Origin: Nocardia miyunensis NBRC 108239
GTDB lineage: Bacteria; Actinomycetota; Actinomycetes; Mycobacteriales; Mycobacteriaceae
Direction: 5' to 3'
Assembly: GCF_001613065.1 (NCBI RefSeq)
Contig: NZ_BDBQ01000013.1
Coordinates: 62,001-126,000, forward strand
DNA: 64,000 nt
The translations under genes and the position numbers were made by a program. The notes below the pieces were generated by a model that had not been told where the DNA came from, searched no databases, and was given only the letters and a program-made list of their open reading frames with translations. Below, piece after piece: positions 45,199 to 54,515 of the stretch. The first letter of the stretch is position 1. The number at the start of each line of letters is the position of its first letter.

Positions 45199-45843
45199 GT
45201 GATTTATCCCGACTTGCTCGATGAGCGGATACCGAGAATTCTCATGGCCCTGTCCACCTATGGTGGTGTCGATATGACCGTTGAAGACCAGTATCGCATC
45301 GATGACGAATTCGACATGGACGTCGTTCTGCATACCCTTCATGATGCCGGGCTGGTGTCGACCGATATCAACTTTCACGATGCCAGTGACGAGGATGGCA
45401 TTTGCGGCTATTTCACCAAAGATATCCCCACCCCTCGGGGCACCGTGACTGTCGCCTTCGACGGTGTGGATTACGATCGGAATTTCAACGGTCCCCGCGA
45501 CGATCGGGGCTACACCACCAGCGAACCCATCCGCACCGTGCTCGACTCGATTCTGGGTTGGCTCCACGACCAGGATCAGCGCGCCGACGCGCGGATCACC
45601 GCCCTGTGCGATGCACCGCGGACGCGGCCGGAATCCGCATCGACGACGGAGCCCGTCGACCGCGTATCGGTGGTGTCGCTGGGAGAACTCGTTTTCGCAG
45701 CCCGCGCTGGTATCGAACTTTTCGGCACCACTGGCGACCAGTTCGACGTCTTGAGTAGTAGCCAGATCGATGCCCTACAGCGAGTTGCCGAGGCGTACGG
45801 CACCGAGGACGATCACAGTCCACTGGTTGCGATACCCCTCTAA
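45199..45843 (+). CDS. hypothetical protein
   Basis: 214 residues from GTG after GAAAAGG: MIYPDLLDERIPRILMALST, YRIDDEFDMDVVLHTLHDAG, VTVAFDGVDYDRNFNGPRDD, AARAGIELFGTTGDQFDVLS. Acidic alpha/beta. Not recognised. Confidence 0.65.
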   Translation: MIYPDLLDERIPRILMALSTYGGVDMTVEDQYRIDDEFDMDVVLHTLHDAGLVSTDINFHDASDEDGICGYFTKDIPTPRGTVTVAFDGVDYDRNFNGPRDDRGYTTSEPIRTVLDSILGWLHDQDQRADARITALCDAPRTRPESASTTEPVDRVSVVSLGELVFAARAGIELFGTTGDQFDVLSSSQIDALQRVAEAYGTEDDHSPLVAIPL

Positions 45844-45949
45844 CGGAATCCCGAACGTCATTCCGACCTACCCCTTGCCAACGTTATCGGCTCGCTGTCG
45901 ACATGCGCGGCCTGCGAATACGCAGTGTACGGCCGGATGGAATCTGGAG

Positions 45950-46696
45950 ATGAAGGGAGGCCGTCTTCTGTCTGTCGACGATTCGATGCTCGTTCACGCC
46001 CTGGGCTACGCTTCAGCCGGGCTGGCTGTGCTGCCGCTGGCTCGGCGCGGCAAGGTGCCGGTCACCGCCCACGGCAAAAATGATGCCACCACCGACCTCG
46101 ACGCCATCCGGGCGTGGTGGGATGCTTATCCGTTGCGCAATATCGGCATCCGGCCACCCGAGGGCGTGCTGGTCCTGGATGTGGACCCTCGTGCCGGTGG
46201 CAACCTCGACACTCTCGGGCTGCTTCCGGAAACATGGACCGCGGTGACCGGCGGGGGAGGCTGGCACCTCTGGTTCCGTTGCCCGGGGCGGATTCGAGGG
46301 CGCTTGGGCAACGCGTCCGGGGTCGACATCAAGTCTCACACCGGCTACGTCGTCGTTCCGCCGAGCATCCACCCCTCCGGCGCCGTGTACACATGGCTCA
46401 ACGACACCCGAATCCAGGCGCTGCCTGAACACCTGAGATCCAGAGCGCAGATTCGGTTCCCGGACACCACCCACCTGTACCGTCACGACCGCGACGGCGA
46501 GGGCCTGGTCCGGTACGTGCGGCGCGCCCAGCCCGGCCATCGCAACCAGGCTCTGTTCTGGGCGGCCTCCCGCGCCTATCGCGAGGCCGCGAACCAGAAA
46601 CTCCTCGATGACCTCGTCGCCGCAGCATCGGACATCGGACTGCCACACAACGAGATTCACCGCACGATGCGCTCAGCGCAGCAACGATCCCACTGA
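45950..46696 (+). CDS. short bifunctional DNA primase/polymerase (prim-pol domain)
   Basis: About 248 residues of the AEP superfamily, which starts or extends DNA on plasmids and phages. Visible: ALGYASAGLAVLPLARRGKV, the catalytic acidic pair in GVLVLDVDPRAGGNLDTLG, the His motif TGGGGWHLWFRCPG, and GVDIKSHTGYVVVPPSIHPS. No helicase domain follows, so it is a stand-alone prim-pol. Start uncertain between the ATG given and one 36 bases downstream; GGAGATGAAGGGAGG surrounds the first. Confidence 0.85.
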   Translation: MKGGRLLSVDDSMLVHALGYASAGLAVLPLARRGKVPVTAHGKNDATTDLDAIRAWWDAYPLRNIGIRPPEGVLVLDVDPRAGGNLDTLGLLPETWTAVTGGGGWHLWFRCPGRIRGRLGNASGVDIKSHTGYVVVPPSIHPSGAVYTWLNDTRIQALPEHLRSRAQIRFPDTTHLYRHDRDGEGLVRYVRRAQPGHRNQALFWAASRAYREAANQKLLDDLVAAASDIGLPHNEIHRTMRSAQQRSH

Positions 46697-46763
46697 ACCC
46701 GACCCTCCGTCTCGGCACCACCGAGCATCTCGACCGGGGAGTCCCGGCGCGTCTGGAGAGACC

Positions 46764-47300
46764 ATATCGCACATCACCACCGATCACGACCCGCACGGCC
46801 GACTGGTCGTCCGGGGCCGATCGCCACACGCAGACGGCCACGTCGTCGTGCTCGAGGACGGCCAGATCGTCCTGGCCGGCGACTTCCGCGAACCCACGAT
46901 CCCTCCGGCGTTGCTGGATCTGCTCATCGAGACCCTGCACGAAACCAGGCGCTACGTCACCACGCCGCAGATCCCCGACAACGCGATACTCCTGGCACGG
47001 TGTGTCACCGACGAGAGTGTCTGGGCCACAAGCGAAGAACTCGCCGATCCGGAGCTCGTCGAGGAACTCGCCGGGGTGCCCTCGCGCCATAGCGCCGACA
47101 TCGCAATCACCGTCCAAGGCGGCGACGGCACACTCGTCGCCGCCTACACCGTGCACACCAATCCGCTCTCTCCGATCGGAGAGGATCCCGTCGATGTACT
47201 CGAACGCCACGGATGGCGCGTCGTGGCCGATCGCGGCCTGGACGAATGGCACTACCGGCACCTGGTGATCGAACGGGCCGTGCCCCCCACCGACAACTGA
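46764..47300 (+). CDS. hypothetical acidic protein, start codon unusual or mutated
   Basis: About 178 residues with coding character from SHITTDHDPHGRLVVRGRSP through VLEDGQIVLAGDFREPTIPP to DEWHYRHLVIERAVPPTDN. The ribosome site TGGAGAG is followed at normal spacing by ATA, not ATG, and the next in-frame GTG is 85 bases downstream. Either ATA is used, the ATG has mutated, or the protein starts late. Not recognised. Confidence 0.55.
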   Translation: MSHITTDHDPHGRLVVRGRSPHADGHVVVLEDGQIVLAGDFREPTIPPALLDLLIETLHETRRYVTTPQIPDNAILLARCVTDESVWATSEELADPELVEELAGVPSRHSADIAITVQGGDGTLVAAYTVHTNPLSPIGEDPVDVLERHGWRVVADRGLDEWHYRHLVIERAVPPTDN

Positions 47301-47468
47301 TGCCGCCCACGAGGATCGCATCCGGCTTGCAGTCAGGCCAACAACCGCCACCGTGAATTTCCGTGCACACCAACGGAATCAGCGAACCTCGGCGAGTCGA
47401 CGAGGCGGCGGCGCCCACCAGCGCGCTCACACGATGCGATTCATTCGTACGCGCGAGGGATCACCGCG

Positions 47469-47561
47469 ATGCCGATCCCTGATGGCAACGGCTATCGCGC
47501 CTACCACGTCGACCGGATCGCATCAGCGCGTGCTGCGGCCGCGCAACGTCGATACCCGTAA
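47469..47561 (+). CDS. 30-residue peptide
   Basis: MPIPDGNGYRAYHVDRIASA then RAAAAQRRYP, with GAGGGATCACC before ATG. Small and unproven. Confidence 0.3.
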   Translation: MPIPDGNGYRAYHVDRIASARAAAAQRRYP

Positions 47562-47617
47562 TCACGCTGTGCGACAAGCCATTTACTCCACGGAACTTCG
47601 AGGACAGGACATCGAGC

Positions 47618-48067
47618 ATGACCATCGAGTTCATCCCGGTACCACCGGATCTGTACCGCGCGGCCGAACCCGAGGCGGGCACCGTGTTGCCGCCGGCGAC
47701 CGGCCGGTACAAACGGCAACGCCCGACCGAGCAGTTCGACCCGAACTGGGAATTTTTGTTGACCGGCCACGCGTCCACGACGGCGGTCGTGGCGTGTGTG
47801 ACCAACAGTTGGGTCGATGTCCCCGAGCGGGTATGGCCCGAAATCCTGCGGCTGTATTGCCCGAAAGCATGGGCGATGCTGGCCGGTGCCGGCGTCTCGT
47901 TCGAATCCTGGCAAGTAGGTCATTGCCCCGCTCCGCTGCGCGGCCAGGTCTCCGCAACCGCCAATATGGAATTGGGCGGCTACGCGGTCTTTGTCGTGAT
48001 GGATCTGCCCGATCTGGAGGGATACCTCGTCAAGGCATTCGGTCAGCTCCCTCACTTCGGCTTCTAA
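47618..48067 (+). CDS. hypothetical protein
   Basis: 149 residues: MTIEFIPVPPDLYRAAEPEA, DPNWEFLLTGHASTTAVVAC, RLYCPKAWAMLAGAGVSFES, NMELGGYAVFVVMDLPDLEG. No family recognised. Stand-alone gene with a weak ribosome site. Confidence 0.65.
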   Translation: MTIEFIPVPPDLYRAAEPEAGTVLPPATGRYKRQRPTEQFDPNWEFLLTGHASTTAVVACVTNSWVDVPERVWPEILRLYCPKAWAMLAGAGVSFESWQVGHCPAPLRGQVSATANMELGGYAVFVVMDLPDLEGYLVKAFGQLPHFGF

Positions 48068-48154
48068 CCACTGACCGAAGCAACTTGTCCCCTCTCACAC
48101 CACCAGTTCCGACACTCGCGACGGATTCGTCGCATGCACGAAGGCGGTGCCCCG

Positions 48155-48349
48155 ATGGCAGAGATACCGATTGTCGGTGACCGGGTCCGGATCACCGGCC
48201 CGATGGACGACCCCGCGCCCTTGGATATCGGTGAGGAGGGCACCGTCACCGCTGTTCTCCCTCATTCCTGGGGAACCCAGATCTTCGTGTCCTGGGACAG
48301 CGGCCGTCACCTCATTCTGGTCGACACCGATCCATTCGAAGTGCTGTGA
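48155..48349 (+). CDS. DUF4314-like SH3-fold protein
   Basis: 64 residues: IVGDRVRITGPMDDPAPLDI, GEEGTVTAVLPHSWGTQIFV, SWDSGRHLILVDTDPFEVL. The pattern G(D/T)RV-L-MDDP-P-GEEGTV ... V-WD-G--L-L---D-FEVL is DUF4314, seen on plasmids and phages. GAAGGCGG precedes this ATG; a start 21 bases upstream is possible. Confidence 0.8.
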   Translation: MAEIPIVGDRVRITGPMDDPAPLDIGEEGTVTAVLPHSWGTQIFVSWDSGRHLILVDTDPFEVL

Positions 48350-48446
48350 TCTGCGTATTTCCAGCCGCACGCACGGTGCTACCGCTATCCCTCGAGTGAC
48401 CGATCCGCTGCAAGATCCGATACGCCGCAAGAAAGGACCTTGTGCG

Positions 48447-49082
48447 ATGGCCGGGGCCAGAACACGCCGTGCACGTCGGGTGGCCGAGGCGATACCGCTG
48501 GCTGCCACGCTGCGTGCGCACGGCGCCGAGTGCGACAGCAGTCCGATGACCCGCCGCGCCAGCTGCCAGCGGTGGTTCGAGCTCACCACACCGCTGACCG
48601 TCGACGATCGGGGCGATACCCCCGCCGTGGAATCGAACTTCGACGTCGCCGAGTCCCGCATCAACGCCGCCTCCGCGTTCGGGGTCGGGTACCGGTACGA
48701 CCTGTGGCCCGGCGGAACCCTCCGCACCCTGGTGGTCCGCGCCGATGATGCCGGCGCGCTGGATGCACTCGATGCCGTGATCACGGCCCTGGAAAACTAT
48801 CCCGTCCTCGATGACGAGGACCTCTGGCAGCGCGAGTGGGACCAGAACCACCCAGACGGCGGCACCCGCGAATGCCACGCCGACCACGATTGCGGCTGCC
48901 ACTACCGGACCCACCAGCACACCGTGGACGTCCGGGAGAAAGGTCGCGCCTATCCCTGGTGCAGCACCTGCTACCAGGACGTCCAGGACTGGAACCACGA
49001 CCGCTTCGACCCTCACGACCCACGACCGGAACCACTGCACCGGCTCTGCCACGAGGCGACACTGTTGCTGCCCTCTACGTAA
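48447..49082 (+). CDS. hypothetical protein with Cys/His cluster
   Basis: 211 residues: MAGARTRRARRVAEAIPLAA, SCQRWFELTTPLTVDDRGDT, TRECHADHDCGCHYRTHQHT and YPWCSTCYQDVQDWNHDRFD. The CHADHDCGCHYRTHQH stretch plus CSTC is a likely multi-zinc site. AAAGGACC precedes ATG. Not recognised. Confidence 0.65.
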   Translation: MAGARTRRARRVAEAIPLAATLRAHGAECDSSPMTRRASCQRWFELTTPLTVDDRGDTPAVESNFDVAESRINAASAFGVGYRYDLWPGGTLRTLVVRADDAGALDALDAVITALENYPVLDDEDLWQREWDQNHPDGGTRECHADHDCGCHYRTHQHTVDVREKGRAYPWCSTCYQDVQDWNHDRFDPHDPRPEPLHRLCHEATLLLPST

Positions 49083-49117
49083 CCCATTGCGCTACAACCC
49101 AATAAGGAGAGTGTCAG

Positions 49118-49372
49118 GTGACTGCCGTCCCGCCTGCCACCGCGTTCGATCAGTGGCTGGATACCCTCGGCACCGCTGCCGATGCCACGACCGGCCACGA
49201 CGTTCAGCAGGCCCTTGCTCACGCCCATCGCATCGCCGAGGTCCACGCCGCGCGCGCGTCCGGGCAGTGGACACAACTGTGCCGCGCCCTTCTCCAACGA
49301 TCCGGGTCCCACCCCGGCGATGGGCTCGCTCCCGGCACCACAGGGCCACACACTCCTGAGCACGGGTCGTGA
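49118..49372 (+). CDS. small hypothetical helical protein
   Basis: 84 residues from GTG with AAGGAGAG upstream: MTAVPPATAFDQWLDTLGTA, QALAHAHRIAEVHAARASGQ, WTQLCRALLQRSGSHPGDG. Its stop overlaps the next GTG (GTGA). Not recognised. Confidence 0.6.
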   Translation: MTAVPPATAFDQWLDTLGTAADATTGHDVQQALAHAHRIAEVHAARASGQWTQLCRALLQRSGSHPGDGLAPGTTGPHTPEHGS

Positions 49373-49710
49373 GCCGCAACGGTTCTCGCTGCGCAGCTGA
49401 ACCCGATTACCTACTGGCTGCCTCGGCGACTGGTGCGGTGTTCGGCTGCCGGATGGTCCTGGGGTGGCTTCCACCGCAACCCTGGCATGCTCATCACGGG
49501 CCGCGTGCGTTGAGTGTGCTGAGCAATCGAGGCCGCGGCTACCGCAGCGCCCATCGCCGCGCGGCGGCAACATGGTTTGGGGTCCGACATCCCGGGGAGG
49601 TCCGCAAATACGTGACCGAATCCACCTGCTCGCTCGACGGCGTCATGCAAGTGCGCACCTTCTGGCGACCGACCGTGCCTGTCGACCGTGACTGGTGGCC
49701 CGAATCCTGA
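49369..49710 (+). CDS. hypothetical protein coupled to the preceding gene
   Basis: 113 residues: MSRNGSRCAAEPDYLLAASA, LGWLPPQPWHAHHGPRALSV, RAAATWFGVRHPGEVRKYVT. Basic, Trp-rich. Translation coupled through GTGA. Not recognised. Confidence 0.5.
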   Translation: MSRNGSRCAAEPDYLLAASATGAVFGCRMVLGWLPPQPWHAHHGPRALSVLSNRGRGYRSAHRRAAATWFGVRHPGEVRKYVTESTCSLDGVMQVRTFWRPTVPVDRDWWPES

Positions 49711-49979
49711 CCCGAGTCACATTCCGGCCACTCCAGCAACCGTCGCTTCACTCTCACCGTGTCATCACCGGACTGCCCCCACCTAGTGCCAGAGGTGTTC
49801 GATTGCGCGCCAGGGTGTACGGCGACGGGCAACGCGGGCGGCGGCTTATCGACAACGCGCACCGCGCCGCCGCCGGCTCTCTCGGGGTGCGCGCCAGGCT
49901 GATCGACCGCGACGTACCACTGCACCGACCCCGCAGGAATCTCACCTGTCTATCAGATCGGACCCGAAAGGTTCACTCC

Positions 49980-50162
49980 GTGAACATAATTCAGCACATT
50001 TCCTGGTGGGCGCGACTGCTGACCGGGATCGTCCTGGTCCTCGCTGCCCTCATCGCCGAACTCGCCAACGATATGCGCGACAACGACTCGACGCCCCTGA
50101 CCGTCTCCAGCGTCGTATGTGGAATCGCGGGAGTCGCGGTGCTGTTACCCCTGCTCGTATAG
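49980..50162 (+). CDS. small two-helix membrane protein
   Basis: 60 residues from GTG after CGAAAGG: helix one LLTGIVLVLAALIAELA, a polar loop DMRDNDSTP, helix two SSVVCGIAGVAVLLPLLV. Membrane location is clear from hydrophobicity; role unknown. Confidence 0.65.
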   Translation: MNIIQHISWWARLLTGIVLVLAALIAELANDMRDNDSTPLTVSSVVCGIAGVAVLLPLLV

Positions 50163-50358
50163 CTGTTGATCGGCATCAAATACGATGTGCCGCAGTAAAT
50201 TTGTTCGATGGCTCCGCGTGAGAGTGCCCGGCGACCTGCCGCGGCTTCGAAAGTGCCTGGGGCCGTTGCTGCCCGCCGGGGGAGTTTCGGCGCCACCGAG
50301 GGCTGTCCTTGTCCTCGAGGTCGCTGCTGGGGGAGGCGATCTCACCGCCACTGGTTGT

Positions 50359-50423
50359 GGGGCCACCTGCCGTGGCGGTCGAATCCCTGGACATGCCAAC
50401 ACTTTCGGGATGTTATGGAAGCT
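50359..50423 (+). promoter_or_regulatory. conserved leader block with hairpin, copy 1
   Basis: GCCAC-CTGCC-GTGGC hairpin followed by CGAA, CCCTGGACA, TTTC, GATGT and ATGGAAGC. The same ordered elements occur before the paralogous gene at 60935, at the same distance (about 65 bases) from the start codon. Likely an RNA or operator element controlling both genes. Confidence 0.55.
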
Positions 50424-50487
50424 GTGCCGCCACGGCCGGTGGGGCGGGCGGCAGCCACCAATCCTCATCTCGTTAGGAGAGACGGCC

Positions 50488-50928
50488 ATGCCCAAACATG
50501 CCGAAGGCGAGTCCACTGTGTCGGCCCCGTCGCAGATTCCGTTCCGGTCGGCGCGCTACGCCGTGGTGACGAACCTCTACCACAACACGTCGCCCTCGGC
50601 AGTGACCGTCGGCTATTCCGCCGAGACGGACGAGGTCGCCGAGGTCTACGCCTACTACCAGCATGATGTCCCCAATAGTGTGTCCGACCTGGATCTCGCC
50701 GGGCAGATCATCGAGTCGTTCGGTGTCGTGCCCGATCCCGCCGACCGGGCAGCGGATCATCGCGTCGCCAACTACGTCGATCGTGGCAACCGCCCGTTGG
50801 CGCGCGGTGACGTGATCGCGATCGATCACCGCTACTATGCCCTGACCGAGACCGGTTTCACTCCGATCGCCCGCCCCCGCACCGCGACGTCCGGGCAACC
50901 GCTGCCCGCGGGAACCACACGACTGTGA
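50488..50928 (+). CDS. hypothetical protein, paralog of the 60935 gene
   Basis: 146 residues: ARYAVVTNLYHNTSPSAVTV, DEVAEVYAYYQHDVPNSVSD, HRVANYVDRGNRPLARGDVI, AIDHRYYALTETGFTPIARP. TTAGGAGAG precedes ATG. It aligns with the last 140 residues of the 60935 protein, including RVANY/RAANY, RGNRPLxRGDVxAID-RYYA and LPxGTTxL. Family not recognised. Confidence 0.7.
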   Translation: MPKHAEGESTVSAPSQIPFRSARYAVVTNLYHNTSPSAVTVGYSAETDEVAEVYAYYQHDVPNSVSDLDLAGQIIESFGVVPDPADRAADHRVANYVDRGNRPLARGDVIAIDHRYYALTETGFTPIARPRTATSGQPLPAGTTRL

Positions 50929-51521
50929 GACCGGATCCGCTCGGCGACTCCAATCCTTCGCCGGCCTTCCACCCGGCTCACTCTGGCCTCCCGCTCTGCG
51001 CTCGACGGCCCTCCTCCACAGGAGCGCCTGCCGGAGGACTCCGGCGCATCCGGGAAACTTGCAGGCACGCAGACACCGTCGTGATGCGGAGCGCCACGTC
51101 CACCGGCCGCGCGGCATAACATCCGACTGTCGCTGACCATCTTGCTCTTCCCTTCATCCTGCGAATTGCGACTTCGCCGAGCAACGTTGTCATCAGCGCA
51201 CGCAGGGAGGGATGATTCCAGGTCCACCGGGTTGAGCGCCGAAATACCGAACGTGGCCGGTCTTCGTCTCGTGCCTATCTCCCGTGCGGCGCGCGCGGCC
51301 GTTCCGGCGCGCTTCGCCGCACCAGCCCGGACATCATCGGCACTCACGGTGCCGATGATGTTGTTCCCGGGCGGATCGCTTTCAACATGCACCATCGGCC
51401 AGCGTGGTGCTGGCCGTCCATGGCCGATCGACAGTTCGCATGGGCCTTGCTGCGTGAGAACGATATGGCCGCACAGGCTTTCGGCTGTCGCCACAACCCC
51501 GAGAACGGAGAAAGTATTTTC
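50929..51521. other. 593 bases without a supported gene
   Basis: Frames exist on both strands, but none has a ribosome site and protein-like composition together. The reading frame of the next gene is open upstream as far as 51387, so its start could be earlier. Confidence 0.45.
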
Positions 51522-51845
51522 ATGGGTGTTCGCATCGCTCCTGCCACATCTGGGGAAGTCGACATCTTCTACCGACCCGACACCGGTGATCTGGAGTTCT
51601 GGCAGCACGACCGGGTTCGAGTCGTGCTGGCTGCCGTCGCACCCGTCGACGACTTGGCCGGGGCCGTGGATCTGATCGCGGATCTGGGGTGGCGTCAGAC
51701 CACCGAGTTCGTGTGGAGCGACCAGGAACGCGACTACGTCGCATCGGTCATTCGTCACTCTGGCGCCGATCCCGACATACCACGGCTTCTGCACGGAGCC
51801 ACGGATGTGGAAATCAACGCCTACCGCGACTTCTACACCGAGTAA
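51522..51845 (+). CDS. hypothetical protein
   Basis: 107 residues: MGVRIAPATSGEVDIFYRPD, LEFWQHDRVRVVLAAVAPVD, LIADLGWRQTTEFVWSDQER, EINAYRDFYTE. AACGGAGAAAG lies upstream. A strong terminator follows. Not recognised. Confidence 0.65.
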   Translation: MGVRIAPATSGEVDIFYRPDTGDLEFWQHDRVRVVLAAVAPVDDLAGAVDLIADLGWRQTTEFVWSDQERDYVASVIRHSGADPDIPRLLHGATDVEINAYRDFYTE

Positions 51846-51889
51846 CCGAGGGCCCTGCCCACCAACGGATTCCGCCGATCACTCCATTC

Positions 51890-51937
51890 CCGGCCCGGTG
51901 CTGTCCTGTTCCATCGATCAGAACAGCACCGGGCCGG
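51890..51937 (+). terminator. strong hairpin terminator
   Basis: Perfect 15-bp stem CCGGCCCGGTGCTGT / ACAGCACCGGGCCGG enclosing 18 bases, 44 bases after the preceding stop. Confidence 0.8.
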
Positions 51938-52643
51938 CCTGCACTCCACGCGGCACGCTCGTACCTGGTGGTCCGGCGGTCCACATAGCCAGCGCGCTCA
52001 CCGGCATCACACGGATCTTCCGATTCGCCGAATTGTATGTCCGCCAGCATGGTTCATGCCGGGAGGTGCCCACACCCTGCCGAGCGATTCTGCCGCGCCG
52101 ACCCTCGAGCGTGGTCGATTCGCAGAGAACCAGCGCGATTCACGCATCGCGAACCCACCGCCACACCGGCCTGCTGCGAGCAGCGGGGAATTCGAGGACG
52201 ACCTCCCTGGATTCGATGACCGGTGAGCAGATCATTCCATCGACCACGCCGCCCGACGGCACGAAGCGCACACGCGCGCGCCGCCGGACTTCCGGCACGA
52301 CGCGTTGATTTACCGGGACGCCGGAGGGGGCAGCCCGCGCGGAGGCACCCAGCCCGGCCCCGCCACCGCCTTGAGGCAACCGCGAATCCCCGCCCGGTCT
52401 CCGGGAGATCTGGCGCCACCGGCTCGGGGTGTCGCTGTATCGGGCTTCTCGTTCGTAGTCGCGGATCGGCGAAATCTCCACGGACAAGCCAGATTTCCGA
52501 CCGCCGATGCCGCGTCGACCGCGTAAAGCAGCCGGTCCGGCCCGGAGGTGGCCGTCGGCGTAGATCGCTGCCGCGCTGCGGTCCGTGAATCAGGGGCGTG
52601 GCCTCAATTCCGAAGCACATGTCGTTGGCGAAGGAGGCATCCA
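51938..52643. other. 706 bases without a well-supported gene
   Basis: A minus-strand frame at 52140-52487 starts MSVEISPIRDYEREARYSDT and ends REVVLEFPAARSRPVWRWV; it is weakly protein-like but Arg/Pro-rich and has no clear ribosome site. Nothing else supported. The right end has AAGGAGG of the next gene. Confidence 0.4.
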
Positions 52644-53147
52644 ATGGGTCGCCGCCCGAAAATCGATGTCGATGAGGTCTACACCACTGTGATGGGTGTG
52701 GTGGCGCGCGATCAGGACCGCCGCGATACCTACCTGGCGGAGGGGCACTCACCCCGATACCAGGTGCGCGGCGCACCGAGCTGCTTGGTGGCCGCGGTTC
52801 TCGCCGAATTGGGTTGTTCGGCAGGGGTTCTGCGCGATCTGGATCGCGAAGCGGGCCACGGAAAGCACCGTGGCCCTGTCGAGTTCGGGTCGTCGCGGCA
52901 CCGATATCTGCAACGATTCACTTCGCCCGCGCAGGCCCTGCTGGATTCGTTGCAACGCCACCAGGACACCGGAGTGACCTGGAAGACCGCCGCCGACCGT
53001 GCATGCGGGCCAACCCCGCACTGGCTCGACGCTCGCCACCACCGCCAAGGCCGTCCGTGGGCACCGCCGGACTCAGGCCAGGTATTCGACCAGCGGCCAC
53101 TGCCCGCCCAGAACCCTACGCCGTCCGCGCCGGAGCGAACCGAATAG
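52644..53147 (+). CDS. hypothetical protein preceding the MoxR-VWA operon
   Basis: 167 residues: MGRRPKIDVDEVYTTVMGVV, PRYQVRGAPSCLVAAVLAEL, GCSAGVLRDLDREAGHGKHR, ALLDSLQRHQDTGVTWKTAA. Near-perfect ribosome site AAGGAGG. It is 144 bases before the ATPase gene and could belong to the same transcript. Not recognised. Confidence 0.7.
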   Translation: MGRRPKIDVDEVYTTVMGVVARDQDRRDTYLAEGHSPRYQVRGAPSCLVAAVLAELGCSAGVLRDLDREAGHGKHRGPVEFGSSRHRYLQRFTSPAQALLDSLQRHQDTGVTWKTAADRACGPTPHWLDARHHRQGRPWAPPDSGQVFDQRPLPAQNPTPSAPERTE

Positions 53148-53291
53148 CCGACGACCCCCTGCGGCCAGGTCGGCGCCACCGCTGCCGAACCGGGATCCCT
53201 GCCGTCGCCTGCGGCTGCCAGGGGCGATCCAGTGGTTCCCCTCTGCATCCCCGTCTGTTGTTGTTTCCGTTCTCATTACTCGGGAGTTGTT

Positions 53292-54515
53292 GTGACCGTT
53301 GCTGTTTCACCTGTTGCCGTTGGCTCTGCGGTACCCGCGTCTACCGACGCGACCATGCGTGCGATCGTGTCCGAGCTGTCGGACCGGTTCTACGAGCGCG
53401 GGGAGGTCGTTCATGCCGTCGTCGTGGCCGTGCTGGCGCGGCAGCACTCGTTTCTGCTCGGCCCGCCCGGCACCGGAAAATCCGAGTTGTGCCGTGCGCT
53501 GACCGAACGGATCATCGGTGCGCGCCGGTGGGAGATGCTGCTGTCGAAATTCACCTCTCCCAGCAAGATGTTCGGGCCCATCGACGTCGGCGCGCTGGCC
53601 CAGGGCCAGTACCGGCAGATCCTGGACGACCACGCCGCCACCGCTCACATCGCCTTCGTCGATGAAATTTTCAAATGTGGTGTCGGCGCATTGAACGAGA
53701 CTTTGTCGTGGCTCAATGAACGCCGCTACTCTCCCGAAGCCGGTGGGGCTCCGATCGAGTGCCCGCTGATTTCCGCGGTGACCGCGTCCAACGAGCTGCC
53801 CGACGGCGAGGAGACCGCCGCGATCTGGGACCGGCTCAGCGTCCGCATCCACGTCGACTACCTGCGCACCGAATCCACGTTCATCGACCTGCTCAAGTCC
53901 GACCCGACCGGATCCGGACCCGTCACCACGGTCGATCTGGACGCGCTGTTGCACGCGGTGCACATCGAGGTGCCCGCGGTGACCGTGCCCGACGCGGTTT
54001 TCGACACCATCGCCGCGTTGCGGACCACGCTGCGGGCCGATGGGATTGTCGTGTCGGATCGGCGCTGGAAACAGAGCGTCGGGTTGTTGCGGGCCTCGGC
54101 ATGGCTGGCCGGCCGCGACCGCGTCCAGGACACCGATCTGACGATCCTGACCCATGTGCTGTGGTCGGCCCTCACCGAACGGCAGACAGTGGCCGAGCGG
54201 GTCCTGGAAGCGGTCAATCCCGACGAGCGTGAGGCGTTGACCGTCGAGGAGTCGATCACCGACCTCGGCCGCGAGTTCGACCGCAAACACGCCGACCTGT
54301 CCCCGGACGACCTGTGCGTATGGGTCATCAAGGAGGCCAACAACAAACTGAACTCGCTGAAAACGACGCTGTCGGAACTGCATTCGCGGGCAAGCGCCGC
54401 GGCACGGTCCACCAGCACCATCGACCGGGTCGAGTCCATTCGCGCGGACCTGCACGCGCGAATGATGTCCCAGCTGCTCAACGCCCCCACCACTACGGAC
54501 GGGACCCAGCCGTGA
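53292..54515 (+). CDS. MoxR/RavA-type AAA+ ATPase
   Basis: 407 residues. Walker A GPPGTGKS at residues 57-64, Walker B FVDE at 122-125, sensor-1 Asn in SAVTASNELPDGEET, and a C-terminal helical lid with SDRRWKQSVGLLRASAWLAG and LTHVLWSALTERQTVAERVL. The FYERGEVVHAVVVAVLARQH start and lid order resemble RavA more than other MoxR branches. Such ATPases work with VWA proteins as chaperone-like remodellers. GTG start after GGGAG. Its stop overlaps the VWA gene's GTG, giving translational coupling. Confidence 0.9.
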   Translation: MTVAVSPVAVGSAVPASTDATMRAIVSELSDRFYERGEVVHAVVVAVLARQHSFLLGPPGTGKSELCRALTERIIGARRWEMLLSKFTSPSKMFGPIDVGALAQGQYRQILDDHAATAHIAFVDEIFKCGVGALNETLSWLNERRYSPEAGGAPIECPLISAVTASNELPDGEETAAIWDRLSVRIHVDYLRTESTFIDLLKSDPTGSGPVTTVDLDALLHAVHIEVPAVTVPDAVFDTIAALRTTLRADGIVVSDRRWKQSVGLLRASAWLAGRDRVQDTDLTILTHVLWSALTERQTVAERVLEAVNPDEREALTVEESITDLGREFDRKHADLSPDDLCVWVIKEANNKLNSLKTTLSELHSRASAAARSTSTIDRVESIRADLHARMMSQLLNAPTTTDGTQP

